In this document: in pieces, positions 11,646 to 21,801 of the stretch | Position numbering within the stretch: position 1 is the stretch's first letter | Layout of the letters: every line of letters starts with the position of its first letter | Source: Clavulina sp. PMI_390 | Lineage: Eukaryota > Basidiomycota > Agaricomycetes > Cantharellales > Hydnaceae | Assembly: GCA_015039315.1 (NCBI GenBank) | Contig: WIDE01000107.1 | Location: 1 to 64,000, forward strand | Reading direction: 5' to 3' | DNA length: 64,000 bases | Made by a program: the position numbers and the translations under genes | The notes under the pieces: model-generated | The model's database searches: none | Seen by the model: the letters and a program-made list of their open reading frames with translations, nothing else | What the model was told of the DNA's origin: nothing

Positions 11646-12649
11646 ACAGCTGCCAGAGTCGTGGGTATATGTGAGTGCACGCGTTGGATTCCGTCGCTTT
11701 AGACCGGTGGGCACACTCCGGAGCTGACTACGCAGTCATTAATTCAGTTAGTGATACGGACATACGTTGTGCGGGAAACCTGCCACCTGTCGATGCCAAT
11801 GAGCTGATGTCGTGTCCGCGACATCCCGGATATGTCTGAAAAGCACTGCACGCCGAAGTTCTTGATCAGGCGCGAGAATGCCAGTGAGGTAGCTAGCTAT
11901 CTCAGATCGTAGCACTTTAGTCCAATCAGAGGCTGACACGCGTCATTGCAACGACCGAAACTGACGCCAGGAATATGTTGGGATGATGTTTACATCCCTT
12001 TGCACGTCCCCGCACTTTCTCAGGCTCCCCAATGGGCAATGACGCGAAATCAAACCATCGATGAGCGTTCTTCCTCATGCTTAGAAAACGGGGAGTACAT
12101 AGGAGAGGGTTTCCCCTCGCGCCGTTTCTGATCGTTCTGATACTTGTATTGTTTGGCAACAAATGGGAGGAGATTTTGAGTTTGAGCGCCCGTCTTGCCT
12201 GTAGACGAGCCTAGGTACTAGTGTATCGCACGAAAATATTGACCCAAGCCTCCTAGGCTAGTTTTTTGTCCTCTATCTTGTAACTCTGATGCAGAGTTCC
12301 GCTCGAGGTCGTTGGAAAATCACAGCGTCGATGACGTATTGACACCGATCCGCTTCCTGCAACTCGTCGACGCTCCCCTCCGCGGAGTTCGCTCCATCCG
12401 TCAGCATAAATCAAGACCCATTTATTCTTCCATCCATCGTAAAAATAATAATTCCTTTCGCCATCGACGTTGCTTTACTTCCACATGAGTATATCTATCA
12501 TTGAGGGTTGTTCATAGTGTTCGAATGATAACTGCAGTCCGAACGTGTAAACACTAGATATATACGCGGTCCGTCGAGGCGTCTCATGTGACTAGGATCG
12601 TAGTACGCTATATGTATGAATAGCGGACAGGAGGAGCCAGCTGAACTGC
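11646..12649. other. intergenic, no gene seen
   Basis: Only short open frames are present, with no family pattern. This separates the R1/R2 duplication from the more distant paralog R3. Confidence 0.5.
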
Positions 12650-13078
12650 TCAATCTTTGGGCGGATCCTCAATCTTGTACCCTGTTTGCTTCAGCCACTC
12701 CCGGCAAGCCGCATCACGGGCAGAAATAATACTGTGGCCCTGGCCCGAGGCGACCCTGACGCCATCCACTATCGACAGATGTAAGAAAACGAAGGGCGTG
12801 TGCCAGTAGATGGCAGTGGGTCGCAGGCGGACTCACAGATGAGAGTGGTGATGTGCACAAACCGACCTCCTGCACTCTGGCCCCGTTGGTCGTCCTGATC
12901 GACAGCAGCTGAACGGCGTAGCTTAAGTGCTCTTCAGTAAGCTGGAACTTACAAAATCCACAACCCATTGGGGATTCTGGCCTGCAGCGATCATTTCGAC
13001 CTGGCGGACGTTCGCTGGAGCGACATCATGACTGATTCAGTGCTGGTAACAGATCAGTATATGATGGGGCCTACGCAT
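12650..13078 (-). CDS. R3: single dsRNA-binding-like domain protein, 80 aa
   Basis: Member of the same mini-gene family. Exons (minus): 13078-13075 (ATGC), 13014-12953, 12894-12837, 12768-12650; 243 nt including TGA. It reads MPNVRQVEMIAAGQNPQWVV, then DDQRGQSAGGRFVHITTLI, then VDGVRVASGQGHSIISARDA, then the helix ACREWLKQTGY and the tail KIEDPPKD. The first intron uses GTAGGC and an acceptor directly before CGAACG. A nearer AG at 13037 would break frame, which supports the chosen one. Compared with canonical dsRBMs the helix 2 lysines are missing, with SIISAR in their place. Function unknown. Confidence 0.78.
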
Positions 13079-13170
13079 ATTGAGTCGTTTTGGGATATGA
13101 CGGAAAGTGGGGTGGCGGTCTATGCCCGGCTGTGAAACCGATGGCAGAGAAAGTGGCCCAGCGATGTTGA

Positions 13171-13180
13171 CTTCTTATCC
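13171..13180 (-). promoter_or_regulatory. TATA-like box of R3
   Basis: GGATAAGAAG on the minus strand, about 95-100 bp before the R3 start codon, matching the placement in its paralogs. Confidence 0.35.
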
Positions 13181-14385
13181 TCCCCTGTTCATCGCGCGTC
13201 ACAGTGATGAAATCCGTGTAGAAAAGGGGAAATTTGTCAAGAAAATCGCGCCAGGAGCTGATATTGCGTATACGGAAGTGCTCACAACTCCCTCGGCAAA
13301 ATTGACATCGGCCGGCATCAGGGATCCTTCAAAGGTAAGCGATTGTGACAACCAACAGACTCCTTGAGGAGTATTATCGGCGTCTTACGGTAATAGCGCG
13401 CTTATTCAACGCCCTTGGGCGGCAATTTGTGAAGAAAGTGCTTGCCCGAAAGGGCTCACATCCTGGACATTTTGTATTCGTCGATATGCCGCGCGCGCCC
13501 CCAACGGCCGACGCTTTTGAGATAGCGAGTGATCAGTCACCTCGTAACAAGTGCCTACGGGCGGCGATACACCATCAGTCGCGCACATTTGAAGGAGTCA
13601 GGGTGTTCTTGCCTGGGCTGGCAGAACTCCAACCCGGATATCAAGGGTCACGGTGTAGAAAGGGAGAAACCCCGAACCAGTTGTGAAAGACCGAGCCATG
13701 AAAGCGGCGACGCATCGCCTAGTTCCGGGATGCTACCACCCAATAAGGATCGAACCCGCGGAATTGGTAATAAAGAAGGACATATTGGTTCAGTAAAACG
13801 TGTTTTAGCGTGCTGTCGATCTTTTCAACTCAAGACATTGCAAAGTGAGCAGCTTTGCTCATACACGCAGTTGAGGCGCACGCCACGATCAAACGGCCAG
13901 GGTGCCGGAGGATGGGCTGATCCAGCAATAATTATGTGTGGAATAATTGGCGCCAAGAGTCAGGGTCGGCAGTGGTGTGACCTATTTACGCCTCTTTTGC
14001 CATTTCCCACATTCTTTGCCAACCTCCCTTGAGAGTTGAAGGGTTGACAGCGTACTCAACACGCCTTGAAAACCTATGCTGGGTCATTTTGCATATGTAC
14101 ACGGAGTTCAAATGTCAATTGCTAGCGGACTCATGACCGCCCCAATCGGAGTCACTCTCAGCACCCCTATTAACCTATCTTGTCAGTCTTACATCCACCC
14201 TTCACATATACAACCTGATGGGTCTTGAAATGAAAGGAAAAAAAATCATCGGACGATGTATTATGAAAAAAGCGATCCGTAAACTACTAATATGACTGAT
14301 GATTGATATGGAAAACTTTTAACAAAGCAGCAGAGTTTTTCATGTTGTTATCAAAGGGGCCACGTAATGGCGGAACCTGACGGCG
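13181..14385. other. intergenic, no supported gene
   Basis: Plus-strand open frames at 13107-13367, 13345-13686 and 13529-14032 overlap one another in different frames and show no family features. They look like chance frames. Confidence 0.45.
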
Positions 14386-14824
14386 CTATTGAGGGTCGCT
14401 GATTTGAAACCCTTTCTGCGACAGCCATTCCTTGCAGGCAGCATCTTGAGCGGAGACGACATTGTGGCCTTTCCCCGTAGTGAGTCTACAGCCATCCACT
14501 ATCCCAATGGTGAGTCAGGTAACATGTTAAGATATCTGCGCTGGCTGTCCCAGTCACGTCGCATATCAAGAAATGGCTCACGGATAAGAGTAGTAACATG
14601 CACATATTGTCCGTCGATGTTCTGACCACGTTGATCATCCTACTCAGACGCGGACATGAGCATCATCGAACAGCGGCACTACAATAATGTGACAACTTAC
14701 AAAGCCGACTCGCCATGGGGGACTCTGAGCTCCAGCGATTGCTTCGACGCGGCGGATATTGCTCGCTAGATCATTTGCTCAGTTAGTAGTAAGGAGTGGT
14801 AAGTTAGTCTCGCTGCGTACGCAT
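14386..14824 (-). CDS. R4: single dsRNA-binding-like domain protein, 79 aa
   Basis: Member of the mini-gene family. Exons (minus): 14824-14821 (ATGC), 14765-14701, 14639-14582, 14498-14386; 240 nt including TAG. It reads MPSNIRRVEAIAGAQSPPW, then RVGF, then DDQRGQNIDGQYVHVTTLI, then the third strand DGCRLTTGKGHNVVSAQD and helix 2 AACKEWLSQKGF, ending SDPQ. DDQRGQ is shared exactly with R3, so R3 and R4 are probably closest. The first donor is GTACGC. Function unknown. Confidence 0.8.
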
Positions 14825-14924
14825 TGTGTTCTGATGCAAAGTCTTCAAGAGTCTTCGCCGCTTCTGCGGGTGAGTATGGAATATTTGGCTGGGTTATTGA
14901 AGTCAAGGAGCGCATACGATACTG

Positions 14925-14934
14925 GCTTTTATCC
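14925..14934 (-). promoter_or_regulatory. TATA-like box of R4
   Basis: GGATAAAAGC on the minus strand, just over 100 bp before the R4 start codon. R5 has nearly the same box (GGATAAAACC). Confidence 0.4.
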
Positions 14935-17467
14935 ACCACCGTGCATCGCATGTCGCATACTGGAAAAACGTGCAGAAAAGGGGAACGAGATTAGAGAACA
15001 ACGACTGGCTCTGTAGCAGCGGGATTGTTGCGGAATCAAAGGCTAAAGAGGGGTGTGGTCGGCTGCAGGAAATCCTGCGAGGGCAGGCACGTTTGGTGAA
15101 CTTCCTGGAATATAGCTGAGTTACAAACATGGTTGCTGTGCATATTCAACGCGAAGGAGCGGTCGCTGGCAACACATCTTGCGATCCTCTAAGGCAAATC
15201 CTACAGTGACAGGAAGCAGCTAGAATAAGCACTTCGGCCGAAATCCAAGTGCATTTACGACTCCTGAAGGCGCGATCTGCCAGGCATGCTCTCTTAGCCG
15301 CGCGGCTTGATAGAAGTAGCCCCGGAAGTTCCGAATTCACAAGCAACACGTTTGACAATGATAACAAGCGGGCGGAGGGCTATGAAGAAGCATGAAATAA
15401 ACTCAACTAGCATTGCCGACGCTTGAGAAATCGGGAATTGTCAAATTTTGGCTTCCGTCGCTTGCTATCAAACTTTAGGTATCGTAAACTGTGGGTGAGG
15501 CTCCACGAGTGACTCACTCAATTCATATAGAAATAGGGCTGTGTTATGTCGGCTATAGTGGCCCGTTGTCACATGCAAGACCGGAACTGCGAATGTGGGG
15601 GCATTGCAAGCGATGCTCCTTCCTTTGCGCCAAGTGTCAAACCAGACTCACGATAGCGAGATAACGCTTGGCAACAACAATACTTCCAAGTTTTACGCCG
15701 AAACTGGTGACATAGGGGAGTACTGAAGCTAACCACAATGTTGTAGGCAAGGGTTTGAAGAGCGATTGGGAAGGGGGGGGGGGGTCTAATAGGAATTGAT
15801 ATTGAGGTCAGTCACGCTTGCAGATCACTCACTATTCGGAGTCGCTCCCGTAGAATGATTCATCAGGCAGAACCATGAGCGCACCGGCTCTGCTGGATTT
15901 GCGCAGAGAACTGATAGTGAGGTGAGCTAGAAAATCGTCAAGATGTTGTCATATCACGAGGTGTCTTTCTCCGTTGGTTTGGTTCACGCAACATTTCTGT
16001 CTTGGGCATTGTGGCGGACAGAATGAGCTATCGACTTCAATTGGAACGTTTGTGCCCATAGAGAGCTCATGGGGTAATATTGATGGGTGGAAGATTATGC
16101 GAATGGAGAGTCTCAAGCATGCAGAGTTATTGGCAACGAGCCACAAAAACAGATGACGGAATGACCCCTTTTAGACAGGAGATAGCAAATTATTCAGGTA
16201 GTAGATGCAATATCTCTAAACGACAGCCGCAAATCTAAAAAGCCTACCTCCTTATGCAAATTAACTCTGCCACCAAAAAGATTCGCCTTCGTGTGCAATA
16301 ACGTGATGGTCAGTTGAGGGAGCGGTGCGGTATCACCTAGGACGAGTAACAAAGATGTGGAGGGAAGGTAAAGCGGTGTGATCGTTAGGGCCATTCAGAA
16401 CATTCAATGCTCCCATGCCTCACGATAGCCGCCGCTTTCAATCGCAAGGCTGACGAAGGACTACATAATTGTCTCAACAACAGAGTCGTGAAGAGCCCAA
16501 GCTTCCAAACTGCAGAAGTTGTTCTGATTCTACCACCGGACGCTTGCTGGCCAGCGAAGCGTCCTGTGTGACGAGGTAATGTTAAGGTCGGTGGAAAACA
16601 CAAGGTGGGCGGTGGCACCTGGAACGAGGGAAAGGGAATCACAACTTGTCAAACATCGGCTGCCTAGTTATCGACGGTCCATACCGGTCAATAAGAGTCG
16701 AGGAGGGTATCCAAGCACAAATCCATCGTTTCCGCTGTTGGAAGTCAGCACCTTCATCAGATGAGCGCGCAGGATCTGGCAACTTGTTTGTGTTGGCTTG
16801 CATGATTCGCACGCTGCCCCCATGCCAACAAAGAATGCGCAAGTCTTGTCATTGTCCATGACACTCCACTCGTTTTCTCACCCCACCAGAGTTTCGCTGA
16901 CGGAATAAGCCTATCAGAAGCTACGTGGCACTCGATATACGTCATTTTCTCCTACAAAGGCCGGATTGCATTGCCTTGTGTTCAAGGACCAGCTTGCTCA
17001 CATCCGTATGGTTCGACATCAAACACCGGCTAAAAACAGCTGCCTTCACTTGACATTGAAATTTATATCGTCGCACTACTCAATGACGCCCTCCGTGGCT
17101 GTTCTGTAGCTTCCACCTCCATCCATCACTTTCAAAGTTGTCATTGACTTGTCGAGTAAGATCCCGGGCGCTGAGAGGTCACCAATCACGTAAAGAGCTA
17201 AAGATGCCCGTGAAGATGCCGGAAGCATGCAGAATTTCCCGCCCACGAGAGGCGCGCGCTCATCTCTTCTCCCAATTCCAAGCAGGTGATCAGCGTATTG
17301 CAAATCGTGCCGCGCCTAATCCCTTCGGGTCTGCAAGGGCTTCAGTTCGACCCCTCAACTACGTGTGAGCACCTACGCCACTTTCATCAATAGCTGGAGT
17401 TATCTTCAGCCAGTCTAACTAAGCAGCCAGTTGACACTCACCCCTCTTGTTGTACCTCAATCCATCT
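14935..17467. other. gene-poor interval
   Basis: Many short open frames occur on both strands but none has a recognisable domain, and no splice-joined model of reasonable length was found. A run of 15 or so G bases lies near 15773. No further dsRBM-like copy was seen. Confidence 0.4.
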
Positions 17468-17700
17468 ATGCAGATCTTTGTCAAGAGTATCTCTGGCAAG
17501 ACCATCACCCTTGTAGTTGAGCCCTCTAATACTATTGAGAAAGTACGGCCATGATCCAGGAGAGGGACGGCATGCCAGCAAACCAGCAACGCCTCATCTA
17601 TGGTGGCAAGCCGCCCCAAGATGGACATGATCTCATGTATCATAACATCACCAAGGAGGCTACACTCCGCTCAGTCTTGCGTCTCCCCGGAGGCATGTAA
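17468..17700 (+). pseudogene. intronless ubiquitin copy with one-base deletion
   Basis: Reads as a whole ubiquitin unit: [20 protein letters not shown], then NTIEKV, then after a one-base frameshift near 17547-17553 it continues [20 protein letters not shown] and on to ATLRSVLRLPGG, one extra Met and TAA. Length is 233 nt, one less than the 234 expected for 76 residues plus Met plus stop. Several positions invariant in real ubiquitin are changed, for instance LRLRGG to LRLPGG, so processing and conjugation would fail even without the frameshift. It has no intron. It could be a decayed retrocopy or the last unit of a broken polyubiquitin or ubiquitin-ribosomal fusion gene. A CRKC-containing stretch at 17786-17815 is too short to prove an L40 tail. 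Confidence 0.8.
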
Positions 17701-18874
17701 GCGCTGTCTGAACCGTCCGTTTACTCTGCCCTCCGCTTCCACGGCAACCGCTTACTGATATGTCCCAATCGTCCGAACAGGCAATGCCGCAAGTGTTTGG
17801 ACTGCGATGCTTAATCCAAGGGAATGGCTAAAGCGAAGTTCTTGAAAGGCAACCAACGGATAAATTCGCTTCTTAGCACAAAGCTGATTGCTGTGACCCC
17901 CCGAAGCGGTCTGCTGATTAGTTTTTCGTCTGCTACCTTTTGGGGACATTGTATTTATCGTGTAATCTCTCTTTCTCTGGAGATGACCAACTATCCCTCA
18001 CATTAAGCTCATCAATAAAAGCAAGCTACATGGGTATAGAGGCTCTGGAGAAGGAAAATATTCCCATTTCAGTAGGGGCTGGCGATACGTGAGCAAGAAG
18101 GATGAGGCCGAGAGGCACCTTTGTTCTTAGAATCCTGGGGATCGTAGTACATTACCGGAGTATACTAGTGGTTCTATCCTAATCTTGATGCCGGTGATAC
18201 TGGAGCGGTATAATCAGTATCCTGGAGGCAAGGTGAGTTTTGAAGATCTGCTTTACGTGGCCTCATGCTGAACCGAGTCCATTCACAATACTTACATCGT
18301 CGTAAATGGATTCTGTAGCGGCTAGGCTCTAGAAGCAGATAATGGTGATGCCTAGCATCATCTGATCGCTTTCGTCACATGTTTTAGCGTCCAATACGCC
18401 TGAGGCAGCATCGGCTCGTATAGTACGATACAACGTGTATGTAGATTGCACAGGCGAGAATCGAGCTTTCGGTTCCTTCTGAATGGTGGTTCTGGCCACG
18501 TATTAGCTATAGAGCTCTCCAAGCAAGCTGCTGACATGAAAGGCGGTCACGAGTGCTTATATTGCGGCAACTCCCCATCCCATTCAATATGCATCGTGGC
18601 CGCACGGTGGCTACTACTGATATTATTCTCTCCATTGGTTTTATAAGCTTTCTTACTACGATAGATTCCATCGTGCCCGTAAAGCTTAACAGAATAAATC
18701 TTTAGAAGGAGAGAACTGTATTATTAGGGAACAATCATAGAGTACAAGATAGCATGTCCGTGCGCATGACTCGGAGGAACGTTGAGACTATTGAGGAGGG
18801 GGGGGGTATAGCTTTGGGTGATGAGGACTGAAATATTGTGCATTAGTTATCCCCGGGGTGCTAAGGGGGATGTA
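17701..18874. other. intergenic, no supported gene
   Basis: Short frames only. The first 150 bp may belong to the same decayed locus as the ubiquitin copy. A G-run lies at about 18798-18806. Confidence 0.4.
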
Positions 18875-19291
18875 CTAGGGTTGACCAATCTTGTATCCCT
18901 TTTGCCGAAGCCACTCTTCACAAGCAGCGTCCCTAGCCGCCATAACATTACGGCCACTTCCGGTAGTCATCCTATCGCCATCCACTAAGATGAGATACTA
19001 AGTGTAGGCCCAAGACAATATTGATGTAAAGTGCGGGCTTACACTTGAGAATAGCGGTATGCTGCCATATCCCGTCAACCTGAATTCGAGTCTCATCCTA
19101 GAAACTCCTAGCATAAGCCTCCTGATTCTAGCATGGCGGATGGTCTAGAATGATTTCAGAACATACAAATTCAACTATCCATGGAGGGTTTTGCGCCGCG
19201 GCGATCTGGTTGACCTCGACAATGTTTGCTAGACCGTCGTATCTACACGATGAGCGCTATACAAGCCGAAGGAACTGAAGCACTTACGCAT
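18875..19291 (-). CDS. R5: single dsRNA-binding-like domain protein, 76 aa
   Basis: Member of the mini-gene family. Exons (minus): 19291-19288 (ATGC), 19228-19167, 19097-19043, 18984-18875; 231 nt including TAG. It reads MPNIVEVNQIAAAQNPPWIV, then DETRIQVDGIWQHTAILKLD, then GDRMTTGSGRNVMAARDA, then the helix ACEEWLRQKGYKIGQP. The first intron has a fully canonical GTAAGT donor, which is good support for the four-base starting exon. The third donor stays at the same codon position as in its paralogs. Helix 2 has a single basic residue at its start (RNVMAAR). Function unknown. Confidence 0.8.
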
Positions 19292-19380
19292 AGTGAAGAG
19301 TGTACGAGACTTATAAAATGTATGAAGTCGTTCTGGAACTGTTGACTTGGATGGGAGCGGAGAGTTGAGTTCACCATGCT

Positions 19381-19390
19381 GGGTTTTATC
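19381..19390 (-). promoter_or_regulatory. TATA-like box of R5
   Basis: GGATAAAACC on the minus strand, about 90-100 bp before the R5 start codon. A second A/T-rich site (TTTTATAAG) lies closer, at about 19311-19319. Confidence 0.35.
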
Positions 19391-21108
19391 CTCTGGTCCC
19401 CTCGCAGCCTGCATGGAAAGGAAACGCGGAAGAGGCAGAGGCAGCAGCAGGGAATCAATGACGCGTTGACGTTGCAGCGACGGAAGTGCTCTCAGAGCCA
19501 AGAGCGGAAGTCTGAAGCTATCGGCCTCAGCGCCCCCATAGCGCATACAATACTTCGTACTGATGAAGGCGAATAGCGTCGTTGACGAGAAATGTTGGTC
19601 AGCAGGTTCAACGTCGAGAAAAGCAAGCTTACGAAGGTTCGCTGGTCCAGAGATTTCAATAGCTTGATTTCAATGTTTGCTCTTTTTGGGAAACACGCAA
19701 GCTTCAGCGGCTCCAAGAGAGTTGTCGCTCTAGCTCAGATGTGGGTGAGTGGCTCCGTCCAACGTTGAGAACTGCTCAAGCTGCGGCAACCGCGCGGCGA
19801 TCGGAGATCCAGGGCGCAGGAAAGATCAACTCATTCAGCGATCAGGGCCACATATTATATATCATGACGCGACGAAGTAGACGAGAAGAAAGAACAATTC
19901 AGGCCCGAATAATTAGCGCAGCGAGGAGCAATCTTCGGTTTCCGAGCGCTCGCAGAGTCGGACATTCTGTGCCGCAGCCACTGGGCATTAGTTTGCTTAG
20001 AACGATCTGTCGGGATAAGTTCTCTGAGCAACGTGTCCGCGTACTTTGTAGCCGGTAAGCACAGAAAATTGCGGCGGAATCGTACTGAGTTGTCGGCTAG
20101 GATGCCCATAAGTAGGAGGACGAGATATCATCGCCTGTACGTTCTAAATGAGCCCGAGGCCTGCCACGTATACGCGCCACTAAAAAAATACTGTGTTGAC
20201 GCCAATAATGTTGACTAGTTTATGGTTGCTTTGCACAGTTCCCACGCTTGTTTGTTTGTTTGGCGAAATCTTCGCTCTCACCACGCAGCCATTCAACACA
20301 GGGCCGTACGCGTTGTTCTCTGATATCTCTGTTGCAATAACTCTCTGAAGATATCTGCACGTGGAGCACGCTTGTCTTTTACCTCTCACTGAGATTACAA
20401 GCTGGAATAGATCGAGAGAGTGGGATCCTTGAGTTCCACTGCGTTGTGATCTAGTTAACAGAAGGAACTTGGGAAGTATCGGGCCGAGCGGTCTTATTTT
20501 TCGGATTCATCAGACTGCCTCAACCTATGAGGAGAAACGTCTCCCATGTGTTGCATTTCTCGGTCATTCGACACACGATTGGCCATAACCTTGAGCCACT
20601 CTATCCAATGTGGTGCACAGCATCGCATTCAGAGCTCTCGGACCGAGCCTGTGCCGGCCGACATGTGATAATACATTGAAATCTAATCTATTATCTTTGT
20701 GCGGTGCGGCCATCACCTCGACTCCACGTTTCATATCGAGAAGGCTGTACCTCGTACCTTGACAGGACAATAACGCATCACACGTAGGCACAGTGCGTGA
20801 GTCAATAAATAAAATGCGTTCGAGAGTCTAGATGTGAAACGTGCTGTACTATACAATGTCCAATGTGAAATGTAAATGTCTGTAGAAATTACACGTGTCT
20901 TTATCGGCAGGTACCAAAGCAACAAAAAAAAAAAAAAAGAGTTTGTGGGACCTTATTCACCACTTAGGGATGAAGAAGGCCGTGCAGCCATTATTATACG
21001 TACTCGCCGCGTATTATGTTGCAGGGAGTAAATGAAGTCAAGGGGTAGGATAAGGGGTGGGGGTTGGGGTTAAGCAGGCTGGGAGAAGCTGAGGATATGG
21101 CCTTCATG
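19391..21108. other. gene-poor interval
   Basis: No supported gene. A run of about 15 A bases at 20924-20938 is present without a recognisable retroposed sequence next to it. Confidence 0.4.
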
Positions 21109-21801
21109 CTAGTAGTCATCTTCCATAAGGAAGCCGTTGTCGATGAGCCATCGCCAACATGCTGCATCACGAGCGGCCATGCGGTTGGGACCACGCCCGG
21201 CGCTGACTCGTACTCCGCTTACTATTGGATTCAAACGCACCAGATGGGGATGTCAGCAGTTAGAGCCTGCGGAACTTGAGGTTGATTGATGCTGGACGTA
21301 CGAATCAATTTGGTTAGGTGGATGAAGACTCCTCTCCTGTCTTGTCCTTGTGAGTCTTCCTGTATAAGACGAAGCGCATGGAAGGGACGAGGCGATGTTC
21401 GTTATGACGTCGAGTCAGAAAGAAAGGCAAACGAGCACGTCGAAGCTTGATTGAGGAAAGGACGTACGAATTGGACAATCCAGCCGTTCTGGGCTGCGAT
21501 TGAGATCACGCGGTTGATATGTCCTGGGTTCGCTGTTCGGGTGAAGGTGGTCGTGGAGGCGAAAAACAAATAAGTTGAGAGTATTCACAAGGTCAGTGTG
21601 ACTCGTTTGTGGACCTGAGACAATCAATCACATACCCAGCGTGGAAATTTGTGGAGGGTTAAGTCGAGTTAGGAACGATGCAGGAAACGCAAAGGTTGTG
21701 ATGGAGGGGGGTTTGAGGTTGTGATAGTTTGACAGGCTCGTACCCCACCTGTCGTACCGCTTTTTGTAGTCGACTGAGCAAATAGGGTCTGACTCGATCA
21801 T
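21109..21801 (-). CDS. R6: dsRNA-binding-like protein with altered start
   Basis: Most divergent member of the mini-gene family. Domain exons (minus) are 21523-21468, 21359-21302 and 21221-21109. They give HINRVISIAAQNGWIVQF, then EDSQGQDRRGVFIHLTKLI, then LSGVRVSAGRGPNRMAARDA, then helix ACWRWLIDNGF and tail LMEDDY. At the place of the paralogs' ATGC exon (21639-21636) the sequence is CTGG followed by a good donor, GTATGT. The same frame is open upstream to an ATG at 21801, so the first exon may be 21801-21636 and add about 55 residues (MIESDPICSVDYKKRYDRWG and onward). A CTG start is the alternative. Function unknown. Confidence 0.6.

Noticed and set aside
13735..13770. GGTTCGATCC-like stretch resembling a tRNA T-loop (minus strand)
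   Set aside because: The flanking bases do not form a T-stem and no acceptor or anticodon arm could be found.
17786..17815. CRKC-containing stretch after the ubiquitin copy as a ribosomal protein L40 tail
   Set aside because: Only four residues match and a stop follows. Too little to claim a fusion gene.
20924..20938. poly-A run as the tail of a retroposed element
   Set aside because: No recognisable element or target-site duplication next to it; it may be simple slippage.
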